A DNA stretch of 34,288 nucleotides from an uncultured Eubacteriales bacterium (GTDB taxonomy: Bacteria > Bacillota > Clostridia > Christensenellales > Aristaeellaceae), in contig CACZXF010000016.1 in assembly GCA_902785105.1 (NCBI GenBank), forward strand, positions 1-34,288. The letters run 5' to 3'. Below the pieces are notes generated by a model. That model worked only from the letters and a program-made list of their open reading frames with translations. It had not been told where the DNA came from and did no database searches. Every line of letters begins with the position of its first letter. The stretch's first letter is position 1. Position numbers and translations under genes: made by a program. Of this stretch, positions 8,154 to 15,584 are shown piece after piece.

Positions 8154-8288
8154 CGGCAATGTCGTCAGCTTTAGATGAAATTAAGATGAATAGCTGTCAC
8201 GCAATCTTCTAGACGGGCGGCGAAACGCCGCCCCTACAAGGTCGCTCGTACGTCAGCGTCTGTAAACCTAAAACTGACGACATTGCCG
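8154..8288. repeat. 135-bp element with 21-bp terminal inverted repeats
   Basis: The ends CGGCAATGTCGTCAGCTTTAG (8154-8174) and CTAAAACTGACGACATTGCCG (8268-8288) are inverted copies with one mismatch. Inside, 8212-8241 carries the GGCGGCGAAACGCCGCCCCT core shared with the repeats at 91-154 and 24455-24538. It lies between livJ and livH and has no coding capacity. It looks like a miniature inverted-repeat element inserted within an operon. Confidence 0.65.
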
Positions 8289-8300
8289 TAAACGGCAGAG

Positions 8301-8326
8301 CCCGGCTCCGGAGTATCGGAGCCGGG
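8301..8326 (-). promoter_or_regulatory. GC-rich hairpin after livJ, without U-tract
   Basis: CCCGGCTCCG and CGGAGCCGGG form a perfect 10-bp stem with a six-base loop, 18 bases beyond the livJ stop. No run of U follows on the minus strand, so it is more likely to protect or process the livJ mRNA 3' end than to stop transcription, letting livJ exceed livHMGF. Confidence 0.55.
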
Positions 8327-8344
8327 TTATGCGGTCAGAGCGGC

Positions 8345-9481
8345 TTAGCCGTTGAAGCCCACATAGGCGCCATCCTTGATGATGACGGCGGTGGGGGTCT
8401 TGGTGACGGCGCCGGACTCGTCCCAGCTCATGCTGCCGGTCAGGCCTTCGACCTGGAGGGTCTTGAACTGCTCGATGAGCATCTCGCAGGCGTCCTCGGC
8501 GGAGGTGTCGGCGGTGATGCCGGCGTTGGTGGAAGCAGTCCACAGGGCGTACACGGCGTCATAGCAGTCAGCGGCGAACTGGTTCGGGATCTCGCCGGTG
8601 ATCTCCTGATAGCGCTTCACGAAGGCCTGGGTGCGCTCGTCCTGAGCGTCGGCGGAGAAGGGGGTCAGCATGAAGACGCCCTCGGCCAGGGAGGCGTCGA
8701 AGCCCTCCATGGTCAGGATGCCGTCCATGCCGTCCACGCCGAAGAACACGGGCGCGTAGTCCATGGTCTTGGCGGTCTGGAGAATCATGGAAGCGGGGGT
8801 ATAGTAGATGGGCAGGAACACCAGATCGGCGCCCGCGTCCTTCGCGTCGGAAACCTGGACGGAGAAGTCGGTGGTCTCATCGGTGAAGGTGGTGGTGGAG
8901 ACGATCTCCAGGCCCTGCGTGGCGGCCTCGTCGGAGAAGGTCTGGAAGATGCCGGTGGAGTAGGCGTCGGCATTGTTGTAGATGATGGCGATCTTGGTGC
9001 CCAGCTCATGGGCCTTGATGTACTGGGCGGAAGCGGTGCCCTGGGCGGGATCGGTGAAGCACACCTGGAACACGTTGTCCTTGCCGTTGATGACATCGAC
9101 GGAGGAGGCAGAGGGGGTCAGCATGAACACGCGGTCCTCGTTGGCCTGAGCGCCCACGGCGATGCAGGGGGTGGTGGTGGTGGTGCCGGCGATCATCTGA
9201 GCGCCGTTGTCCAGCACGTTGTTATAGGCGTTGATGGACTTCTCGGGGTCGTGCTCGTCATCCTCGTTGAGCAGTTCCACCTGGAGCGCGCCAGCGGCGT
9301 TGATCTCCTCGGCGGCGACCTGCGCGCCGAACTTGCAGGCGTTGCCATAGATGGCGGCCGCGCCGGTGAAGGGGCCGATGACGCCGATCTTGATGGCGTC
9401 CTCCGCCAGGGCGGAGCAAGCCAGACCCATGACCATCACGATGGCGAGGATCATTGCAACAACAGCCTTGTTGAACTTCAT
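8345..9481 (-). CDS. livJ: branched-chain amino acid ABC transporter substrate-binding protein LivJ
   Basis: A 378-residue extracellular type I periplasmic-binding-fold protein that captures Leu, Ile, Val or a related ligand. After a signal peptide (MKFNKAVVAMILAIVMVMGL, then ACSALA-ED) come IKIGVIGPFTGAAAIYGN and YNNADAYSTGIFQTF, both typical of the family. The only Cys in the signal region sits in GLAC, a poor lipobox because position -3 is Gly; cleavage at SALA-ED is equally possible. Of several in-frame starts, the ATG at 9481 is used because GGGAGG precedes it. A consensus promoter lies 60 bases upstream. Ile-Leu and Ile-Phe pairs here use ATC or ATT, unlike the permease genes, as expected of a highly expressed gene. 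Confidence 0.94.
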   Translation of the reverse strand: MKFNKAVVAMILAIVMVMGLACSALAEDAIKIGVIGPFTGAAAIYGNACKFGAQVAAEEINAAGALQVELLNEDDEHDPEKSINAYNNVLDNGAQMIAGTTTTTPCIAVGAQANEDRVFMLTPSASSVDVINGKDNVFQVCFTDPAQGTASAQYIKAHELGTKIAIIYNNADAYSTGIFQTFSDEAATQGLEIVSTTTFTDETTDFSVQVSDAKDAGADLVFLPIYYTPASMILQTAKTMDYAPVFFGVDGMDGILTMEGFDASLAEGVFMLTPFSADAQDERTQAFVKRYQEITGEIPNQFAADCYDAVYALWTASTNAGITADTSAEDACEMLIEQFKTLQVEGLTGSMSWDESGAVTKTPTAVIIKDGAYVGFNG

Positions 9482-9540
9482 AATCGGATTCCTCCCAATC
9501 TGAATTGCGATGTGCATATACACCCACATCGTTAAACTTT

Positions 9541-9569
9541 ACTATACAATTCTATCATTTTATTGTCAA
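9541..9569 (-). promoter_or_regulatory. sigma-A promoter of the liv operon
   Basis: Minus-strand TTGACA (9564-9569) and TATAGT (9541-9546) are separated by exactly 17 bases, 60 bases upstream of the livJ start. It is one of the best promoters in the window. Confidence 0.85.
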
Positions 9570-9712
9570 GTGTTGATTCTATGCGTTTTGGGGTATTTTA
9601 GGTTATATCTCATTGCAATACAAAAACCACATTCCTGCAAATCTTTGCCATTAGCATGTTTAATCAGGCAAAAAATGATTTCTATGCAACGTTAATACTT
9701 CTTTTTCGCATT

Positions 9713-9745
9713 GAAAAGAGCGCCGTCCTTAACAGGAGACGCTCT
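9713..9745 (-). terminator. probable terminator after the sugar-permease gene
   Basis: Minus-strand AGAGCG and CGCTCT close a stem with further internal pairing, followed by UUUU. It begins about 20 bases beyond the stop of the last gene of the carbohydrate ABC operon. The U-tract is short. Confidence 0.5.
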
Positions 9746-9763
9746 CTGGGATGGTCTTGTCTC

Positions 9764-10657
9764 TTACTTCACAGCGCCTTCCACCATGCCCTGCACGATG
9801 TACTTCTGCGCGAAGATATAGAGGATGATGATGGGCAGCATGGCCAGCAATGTGGAGACCATGATGAGGTTCCACTGCTTGACGAAGGAGCCGATGAAGC
9901 CCTGGACGGCCAGGGGGATGGTGCGGACATCGCCGTTGGAGCCCAGCAGCAGCAGGGGCAGCAGGTAGTCGTTCCAGATCCACAGGCCGTTGAGCACCAG
10001 CACGGTGACGAACACGGGCTGGAGCAGCGGGAACACGATGCGGAAGAAGGTGCCCGCACGGGAGCAGCCGTCGATGTCGGCGGCTTCTTCGATCTCCAGC
10101 GGGATGTTCTTCACGAAGCCGTGGAAGATGAAGATGGTCATGGATTCGCCGAAGCCCAGGTAGGCGAATATCAGTCCGCCGTGGCTGCGGAGCAGGGGCA
10201 GATGGAGGAAGTCGCCCAGGGTCTTGAACCAGGTGATCAGCGGGAACATGACGACCTGGAAGGGGATGACCATGGCGGCCACGTACATCATGAACAGGAA
10301 GGTGGACCACTTGGTCTTGTTGCGCACCAGCACCCACGCGGCCATGGCGGAGCACACGGAAATGATCGCCAGGGACAGTATGGTGATGATGACGGAATCC
10401 TTCAGCGCCTTCAGGAAGTTGAAGGTGGGGTTATTCCAGACGGCCACCACGTTGTCGATGAAGTTATGCCAGTCGGTGGGCATGCCCACGGCGGAATTGA
10501 TGATTTCGGCGTTGGTGCGGGCGGAGTTCATCAGCACGATGAAGAAGGGCAGCATGAACAGTATGAACAGTATGATACAGCCGATCTCCGCAAGGACTCT
10601 GAGACGCTTCTGTCGGGCTTTGTTTTCGCCGACGATCTGAAGGGCATTCTGGCTCAT
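9764..10657 (-). CDS. carbohydrate ABC transporter permease, MalG type
   Basis: A 297-residue inner-membrane permease of the CUT1 sugar-uptake family. Six hydrophobic segments can be traced, the first at about residues 25-45 (IGCIILFILFMLPFFIVLMNS). The coupling loop reads EEAADIDGCSRAGTFFRIVFPLLQPV, the EAA motif that docks on the ATPase. The C-terminus GMVEGAVK is typical of MalG-like subunits. Its ATG overlaps the stop of the preceding permease by one base (TAATG), with AAGGAGG ten bases before it. No ATPase gene is in the operon; as in many Firmicutes a shared MsmX-type ATPase elsewhere probably serves it. Confidence 0.92.
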   Translation of the reverse strand: MSQNALQIVGENKARQKRLRVLAEIGCIILFILFMLPFFIVLMNSARTNAEIINSAVGMPTDWHNFIDNVVAVWNNPTFNFLKALKDSVIITILSLAIISVCSAMAAWVLVRNKTKWSTFLFMMYVAAMVIPFQVVMFPLITWFKTLGDFLHLPLLRSHGGLIFAYLGFGESMTIFIFHGFVKNIPLEIEEAADIDGCSRAGTFFRIVFPLLQPVFVTVLVLNGLWIWNDYLLPLLLLGSNGDVRTIPLAVQGFIGSFVKQWNLIMVSTLLAMLPIIILYIFAQKYIVQGMVEGAVK

Positions 10658-11574
10658 TACATCTCGACCTCCTTGCTCTTATTGATGGAGACCTGCACCA
10701 GGGACACGACCACCAGCACGATGAAGAATATGACGGCCTTGGCCTGGCCCTCGGCCTGCTTGGAGTACTTGAAGGCGGTGTTGTAGATGTTCAGCGCCAA
10801 CAGCTCGGAGGCCTGGACGGGCTTGCCCATGAACATGGCCACGGGACCGCCGTTGGTCAGGGCGAGGTTGACGTCGTACATCTTGAAGGAGTTGGTCAGC
10901 GTCAGGAACAGGGAGATGGTGAAGGCGTTGGCCATCAGGGGGATCAGGATCTTGCGGACCCGGACCCAGTAGGTCGCGCCGTCCACGGAGGCGGCCTCCA
11001 TGACCTGCTGGGAAATGCCCTGGATGGAGGCGACATAGATCATCATGATGTAGCCGGCGTACTGCCAGGTGTTCACGGTGACCATCGCGCCCACGACGGT
11101 GTTGGCGTTGGTGATGAGGGAGCTGGAAATGGCGCTCCAGCCGATCATCTTGCCAAAGGCGGGCAGTATGCTGGCGAAAATGAACTGCCAGATGGAGCCC
11201 AGCACGATGCCGCCGATCAGGTTCGGCACGAAGAAACCCGCGCGATACAGGTTGCGGCCCTTGACCTGGCTGGTCACCAGCAGCGCCATCAGGAAGGCCA
11301 CCACGTTGACGGCGATGACGTTCAGTATGGTGAACTCGACGGTCACCAGGAAGGCGTGCAGGAAGGCGGGATCGGTGAAGATGTTCTTGTAGTTGTTCAG
11401 GCCCACCACCGCGCTGGGCGGGTTCACGCCGTCCCAGTTGGTGAAGGAATAGTAGATACCGATGATGAACGGTATCACGATGACCATGATGAACGCCAGC
11501 ACCGTCGGCACCAGGAACAGCACCTCGGTGATCTTGCGCTCACGCCGGCCGGAGAAAAACTTCTGCTTGACCAA
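10657..11574 (-). CDS. carbohydrate ABC transporter permease, MalF type
   Basis: A 305-residue permease, partner of the downstream MalG-type protein. It has six hydrophobic segments and the EAA coupling loop EAASVDGATYWVRVRKILIPLM. The C-terminal part SKQAEGQAKAVIFFIVLVVVSLVQV is typical of the family. The start is a TTG codon, eight bases after AGAGGGGG; no ATG nearby has a ribosome site. Between it and the binding-protein gene are 337 bases holding a hairpin and a nested repeat and no clear promoter, so it is probably read through from the binding-protein promoter at reduced level. Confidence 0.92.
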   Translation of the reverse strand: MVKQKFFSGRRERKITEVLFLVPTVLAFIMVIVIPFIIGIYYSFTNWDGVNPPSAVVGLNNYKNIFTDPAFLHAFLVTVEFTILNVIAVNVVAFLMALLVTSQVKGRNLYRAGFFVPNLIGGIVLGSIWQFIFASILPAFGKMIGWSAISSSLITNANTVVGAMVTVNTWQYAGYIMMIYVASIQGISQQVMEAASVDGATYWVRVRKILIPLMANAFTISLFLTLTNSFKMYDVNLALTNGGPVAMFMGKPVQASELLALNIYNTAFKYSKQAEGQAKAVIFFIVLVVVSLVQVSINKSKEVEM

Positions 11575-11598
11575 GCGTATTCCCCCTCTTCATGTGAC

Positions 11599-11851
11599 AA
11601 TTGACAATTGAAAATGGAAAATTGGTGTTCATGTGATGTGGCAAATTCAAATTGCCGAGGTTTGCGGAAGGCCACCTCATCCGCCCTCACGGGCACCTTC
11701 CCCTCAAGGGGAAGGCAAGGTCAGGAACCAAGTGCCCCAAAAGCCTTCCCCTTGAGGGGAAGGTGCCCCGAAGGGGCGGATGAGGTGGCCTCGCACAACA
11801 CCTTGACAGGAATGAATGGCTGCCCTCATTTTCAATTTTCAATTGTCAATT
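11599..11851. repeat. outer inverted repeats enclosing a second palindromic element
   Basis: AATTGACAATTGAAAAT followed by a near copy of itself (11599-11623) is matched in inverse at 11828-11851 with about two mismatches. Between them lies the 121-bp element at 11670-11790. The arrangement looks like one small element inserted inside another. It fills the 337-base gap between two genes of one operon and has no gene. Confidence 0.55.
11670..11790. repeat. palindromic repeat of the CACCTCATCCG type, copy 1
   Basis: The ends GGCCACCTCATCCG and CGGATGAGGTGGCC are exact inverse copies, and the middle contains CTTCCCCTCAAGGGGAAGGC with its inverse. A second copy is at 16366-16481. Elements of this kind are abundant in gut Clostridia genomes. 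It is non-coding. Confidence 0.8.
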
Positions 11852-11859
11852 ATAGATGA

Positions 11860-11887
11860 TGCCGGAGAGGGAAGCCCCTCCCCGGCA
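11860..11887 (-). promoter_or_regulatory. hairpin after the sugar-binding-protein gene, without U-tract
   Basis: TGCCGGGGAGG pairs with CCTCTCCGGCA (one mismatch) on the minus strand, 24 bases after the stop codon. No U run follows. It parallels the hairpin after livJ and may set the ratio of binding protein to permeases. Confidence 0.5.
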
Positions 11888-11911
11888 GATGATTTCCCTT
11901 TGCTGTAATGA

Positions 11912-13150
11912 TTACAGGGTGGGGATGGTGGCGATGGCTTCCTTCATCATGGTCTCGAAGGTGGGCTCGTCGATGGCGCCGGAGGCCAGCAGCTCATAGA
12001 TCGCGCCCAGGGTGCCCATGCCGAAGCCGTCGGGCAGCTTGTACTGCTGCCAGCTGTAGGTCTTGCCAGCGGCGTTCCACTCCATGACGGACTTGGACAG
12101 GGGGGTGGAGGGCTGGAGGGTCACGTTGGTGAAGGCGGGAACCATGGCGGCCTTGTTGACCATGTAGTCATGGCCCAGCTCGGAAGTGGCCAGGTAGTTC
12201 AGGAACTCAATGGCCTCGTCGGCGTTGCCGGCGTTCTGGTTCACGACGTACCAGGAGGGAGCGTTCACCAGGATGCCGTCGGTGTCCTCATGCAGGAAGG
12301 CATGGGGCGCATAGGCCATCGGGAAGTCCACGCCCAGAGCCACGATGTTGGGATCCATCCAGTTGCCCTGATGATAGAAAGCGGTCTTGCCGTTGGCGAA
12401 GGCGGCGAGCTGCATATCCTGGGTGCCGTTGAGCAGCATCTCGGGATCGGAATACTTGAAGATCAGGGCGACGTACTCACAGTACGCATGGAAGCGGTCC
12501 TCGTCGACCTTGCCTTCCAGCACCTGATCGATGATGGAGGTGTCATTGCGGTCCAGACCCACGGTCAGGTACACATTGAAGTTATGCAGACCGGTGACCC
12601 AGGTCATGCCGGGAGCGGTGCCGGCAACCATGGAGACCACGGCGTCCAGGCCCAGCTCGGCCTTCATGGAATCCAGCTTCTCAAAGGCGGCCGCGTAGGC
12701 GTCCACATTGGTCAGCGTGGCGGGGTCGATGCCAGCCTTGTCCAGGATGTCCTTGTTGTAGGCCATGCCGTAGCCCTCGACGGACACGGGGAAGCCCACG
12801 ACCTTGTCGCCATCCATGTAGGCAGCGGCGGTGTACTGGGTCCATTCAGCGCCGGTCATGTCGGCGATCTTTTCCTTATAGAGGTCGTAGCCGGTGGGGC
12901 CTTCGATGACGAAGATGTCGGGCTCCTTGCCGGAGGCGAACTCTGCCTTCAGGGCGGTGTTGTAGTCGCTGGAGCCGCCGGCGGTGATGACCTTCACGGC
13001 CTTGCCGGTCTCGGCGGTGTAGGCCGCCGCGTACTCCTGCAGCGCGGCGTCGATCTCAACCTTGTTCTGAACGAGGGTGATGTCGGCCAGAGCGGACACG
13101 GCGGAGAGCGCCATGACCAGAGCGAGAACCAATACGAGAACCTTCTTCAT
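11912..13150 (-). CDS. carbohydrate ABC transporter substrate-binding protein
   Basis: A 412-residue extracellular solute-binding protein of family 1. It has a signal peptide (MKKVLVLVLALVMALSAVSA, cut near SALA-D) with no Cys, so it is not a standard lipoprotein, which is unusual for a single-membrane cell. The N-lobe begins TLVQNKVEIDAALQEYAAAY and contains FASGKEPDIFVIEGP; the hinge region has NGKTAFYHQGNWMDP, all usual for sugar binders. The ligand cannot be told from sequence. ATG at 13150 is eight bases after AGGAGG; an upstream in-frame start lacks one. A strong promoter lies about 45 bases upstream. It is the first gene of the operon with two permeases. Confidence 0.92.
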   Translation of the reverse strand: MKKVLVLVLALVMALSAVSALADITLVQNKVEIDAALQEYAAAYTAETGKAVKVITAGGSSDYNTALKAEFASGKEPDIFVIEGPTGYDLYKEKIADMTGAEWTQYTAAAYMDGDKVVGFPVSVEGYGMAYNKDILDKAGIDPATLTNVDAYAAAFEKLDSMKAELGLDAVVSMVAGTAPGMTWVTGLHNFNVYLTVGLDRNDTSIIDQVLEGKVDEDRFHAYCEYVALIFKYSDPEMLLNGTQDMQLAAFANGKTAFYHQGNWMDPNIVALGVDFPMAYAPHAFLHEDTDGILVNAPSWYVVNQNAGNADEAIEFLNYLATSELGHDYMVNKAAMVPAFTNVTLQPSTPLSKSVMEWNAAGKTYSWQQYKLPDGFGMGTLGAIYELLASGAIDEPTFETMMKEAIATIPTL

Positions 13151-13194
13151 GATCAGTTCCTCCTGAAATAAATTAGTCGTAAAGACCATGCTAA

Positions 13195-13224
13195 ATTATA
13201 CAACACAATGCGGTAAATTGTCAA
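13195..13224 (-). promoter_or_regulatory. sigma-A promoter of the carbohydrate ABC operon
   Basis: Minus-strand TTGACA (13219-13224) and TATAAT (13195-13200), both perfect, are separated by 18 bases, 45 bases upstream of the binding-protein start. Confidence 0.82.
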
Positions 13225-13293
13225 CATCTGCACCCATACAATTTGATTTTTTTATGCGAAATGCACAGACAATTCAGTTTAATTAATGATACC

Positions 13294-14253
13294 TCACAGC
13301 AAATCGAACATGCTGAGCTGCTCCGCGTTGCCGGCACTCCAGCGAATGGTCATCTCGTCGAAATCGAGCTGCGATTTCGGCCCGAAGGGTGTCGCGCCGT
13401 GGGCGATTAGCGGACGGTTGGCCGGGAGGGCGTCCCAGGCGTAGACGTTGCGGCAATAGCGGTTTTGCAGTATGCTCAGCTCGCCGCGTCGGCCATCGGT
13501 ATTGAATATGAAGGCCGCGTCGGACAGGGCAAAGAGGAGCTTATTGCGGGCCGCGGCGTGGGGCACGGTGAACATGGTCCTGGGATGCACCAGCGACAGG
13601 GCCAGGGCGCGGCCCATGGCGATGCGCTCCGCAATGCCGTCGGTGTGGATGTATTCCAGCATGTCGCCGCCCAGCACATCTATGATCGTGCCGCCGCAGG
13701 TATCGGCCACAGCCGCAGCGGCGCGGGAGACGCCCGGCTCGCCGCCGGTGACGATGGCGTAGCCGTGTTGGGTGGCCTGAAGCACCAGTGTCTCCACCGC
13801 TTTGCGCACGTCGTCCCCGGTGCGCACACCGCCGATGCCGACGATGGCGATGGCAGGCTTATACATCAGCGATTGGTCGCCGCACTCATAGAAGAAGACC
13901 GGGGACTGCTCCCCCAGCTTCTTGACCAGCTTCGCGGGATAGTCGTCGTCATAGCAGGTCACGACGTGGAGTCCGCCCCGCTCGTAGCCCTCCAGCGCGT
14001 AAGTGAGCTGCATGGAGCGGTGGAGCAACGTGTAGAGGCGAAGGCCCTCCTGCTCGGTCAGGGAAAGCTCCATCATCAGGCCGCTGACGTCCGCGTCCAG
14101 CAGCCTGCCCAGGCGGCGATAGCGCGAGGGCTTCACCGCCGTCTCGATGACCCGGAACTCCTGGGTGCTCAGAGGGCGGGCATATTCCTCACGATCCGGC
14201 GAAAGCGCCATTGTCAGGAGCATCGCCGCATAGCCGTCATCGGTGTAATTCAT
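13294..14253 (-). CDS. DprA/Smf-like Rossmann-fold protein, divergent
   Basis: The 319-residue protein resembles the DNA-processing protein A family over residues 95-225: YDDDYPAKLVKKL, then SPVFFYECGD, AIAIVGIGGVRTG (canonical form IAIVGSR) and GYAIVTGGEPGVSRAAAAVA (canonical form is SGLARGID followed by AH), then GGTIIDVLGG. The fold is thus kept, but the GID/AH part that binds single-stranded DNA in true DprA is replaced. The N-terminal 90 residues and C-terminal 90 residues are not recognised, and the usual C-terminal DML1 winged helix is not evident. It may be a DprA paralogue with another nucleotide- or DNA-related job. AGGAGGG is seven bases before the ATG. A promoter overlapping a 13-bp-arm palindrome lies 150 bases upstream. 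Confidence 0.7.
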   Translation of the reverse strand: MNYTDDGYAAMLLTMALSPDREEYARPLSTQEFRVIETAVKPSRYRRLGRLLDADVSGLMMELSLTEQEGLRLYTLLHRSMQLTYALEGYERGGLHVVTCYDDDYPAKLVKKLGEQSPVFFYECGDQSLMYKPAIAIVGIGGVRTGDDVRKAVETLVLQATQHGYAIVTGGEPGVSRAAAAVADTCGGTIIDVLGGDMLEYIHTDGIAERIAMGRALALSLVHPRTMFTVPHAAARNKLLFALSDAAFIFNTDGRRGELSILQNRYCRNVYAWDALPANRPLIAHGATPFGPKSQLDFDEMTIRWSAGNAEQLSMFDLL

Positions 14254-14403
14254 GACCGTTCCCTCCTGAATGATTATGATCCTTCAGTCACCCTGATGAT
14301 TTGGTATTTGTCGGGGTGGAAGGCGTCCTTGCGATGGGCCTGTCCACACCCAAACCACGCCCTGTTTACTGAACTGAATTATGGATTTCCAGAGTATATC
14401 ATT

Positions 14404-14432
14404 ATTATAACAATATCCCCTCGGAATTGCAA
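14404..14432 (-). promoter_or_regulatory. promoter of the DprA-like gene
   Basis: Minus-strand TTGCAA (14427-14432) and TATAAT (14404-14409) are 17 bases apart, and the -10 has the TGn extension. The -35 lies in the loop of the palindrome at 14414-14447. Confidence 0.65.
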
Positions 14433-14447
14433 GTTTCCGAGGGGATA
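14414..14447. promoter_or_regulatory. palindrome straddling the -35 region, possible operator
   Basis: TATCCCCTCGGAA (14414-14426) and its exact inverse (14435-14447) are separated by eight bases that contain the -35 hexamer. No U-tract follows on either strand, so an operator is more likely than a terminator. Confidence 0.5.
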
Positions 14448-14572
14448 AATCGCGGGCGCATGGTCCGGATACGGTGCGGTCCGGTATCCTCCATGTTTCT
14501 CCAGGAGGCCTCATGCTTTGGCGATGACTTACCTACGGCGGGAGTTTGTATCGTCCACAGCATCATAACCGT

Positions 14573-15472
14573 TTATGCGGCATCAGAATAATCAGCCTGT
14601 TTATACAGCGCAGGTCTTGGGAAATTGTCGGGGTCCTGCACATACTGCCGCGCCAGATCCCAATCCCCGATCAGTTGCAGCATGTTGTACATCTGCCATC
14701 CGCGGAGATAATCCTCCGTGTAATCCTTATCCGGCGCGGGAGAGGCGCAATTTGAAATGACCTGTACTTCCGCTCCCTGTTCCTCATCCAATCTCATGAG
14801 CATGGTCGTCTCAAACAGCAGAGCGCCTCTCAAGACGTGATAGTCGCTGCTGACGATCGCGACGGAGCGGACATGGGGATAATCTCCGCAAAGTATGTCA
14901 AGTGTGTATTGCGCATTTTCTATCGTAGAACGGGACCGATCCTCAAGGATCAGCCTGTCCTCTTCCAGACCGTTTTCCAGCAGCCAGGCTCCCATCTATC
15001 CCGCTTCGGTGACATCCTTATTCTCTTTGGCAGTCGCTCCACCGGTGCAGACGACATAGGCGTTTGGATATTGCTCCGCACAGTCAAGGCCGACATTCAG
15101 ACGCCTGATCAGCTCATCCTTCATGCTGCCGTCGGCATTCAGTCCCCCGCCCAGGATGACGAGAGCAAGGCTGTCGTCCTACGGAAGATTTTCGGGAAGC
15201 CTTTCCATATTGATCGTGATGTCTGTATCGATATAACCCCAGTAATCCATGATGTCCGCCCAGAGTTTACCCTTGCGGCTGTCCACTTCCTTCAAGGCTC
15301 CAATGAGATCGTCTATCTCTTCAGTCGCCGCTTCGCCGTAACACCCATAGTACAGTATCATGTCCTCAATCAGCTCATGTCCCTCTGTCTGTTCCCCGAT
15401 GTCTTCTCCAAATGCAGTGACATTCGACATCAAGAGTATGATTGCCGTCAGTATAAATATCACTCGCTTCAT
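14573..15472 (-). pseudogene. YdcF/DUF218-family gene interrupted by two in-frame TAG codons
   Basis: One continuous reading frame of 300 codons is broken only by TAG at codon 98 (15179-15181) and codon 159 (14996-14998). Around them the family can be followed without a shift: signal peptide MKRVIFILTAIILLMSNVTA, then LALVILGGGLNADGSMKDEL, VVCTGGATAKENKDVTEAG, the TAG, MGAWLLENGLEEDRLILEDR, STIENAQYT and VAIVSSDYHVLRGALLF. These are the hallmarks of YdcF/SanA-like proteins, which have an envelope-related role. AAGGAG precedes the ATG. Codon 98 separates the unknown N-terminal part from the YdcF domain. Either two point mutations (for example CAG or TGG to TAG) killed the gene, or TAG is read through. 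trxB in this window ends at TAG, so TAG does act as a stop at least once. Base use is less GC-rich than in neighbours. Confidence 0.75.
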
Positions 15473-15584
15473 TTCGGTATGCTCCTTTTTCTTCTTCCCA
15501 TATCAATCGCAGTTCATGCGGCGATCACTATTGCACCGCTGACGCATAGTTTCGTGATCTGATGATGTCGCCGCAGAGGACGTA

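Larger units (their letters stand above)
14254..14572. other. intergenic region between YdcF remnant and DprA-like gene
   Basis: This 319-base stretch holds the promoter and palindrome described separately, and a leader of about 145 bases to the DprA-like gene that includes a degenerate match to the TTTGTCGGGG palindrome at 201-232. At 14448-14520 there are two small imperfect inverted repeats (GGATAC/GTATCC and CCTCC/GGAGG). No supported small gene is seen. Confidence 0.5.

Noticed and set aside
9764-13150. Missing ATPase in the carbohydrate ABC operon as evidence of a broken operon.
   Set aside because: Sugar importers of this family in Firmicutes commonly share one ATPase encoded elsewhere.
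14573-15472. Two separate small genes (a 97-residue secreted peptide and a 140-residue DUF218 protein).
   Set aside because: They lie in one frame; conserved YdcF sequence continues between them, and the second has no ribosome site.
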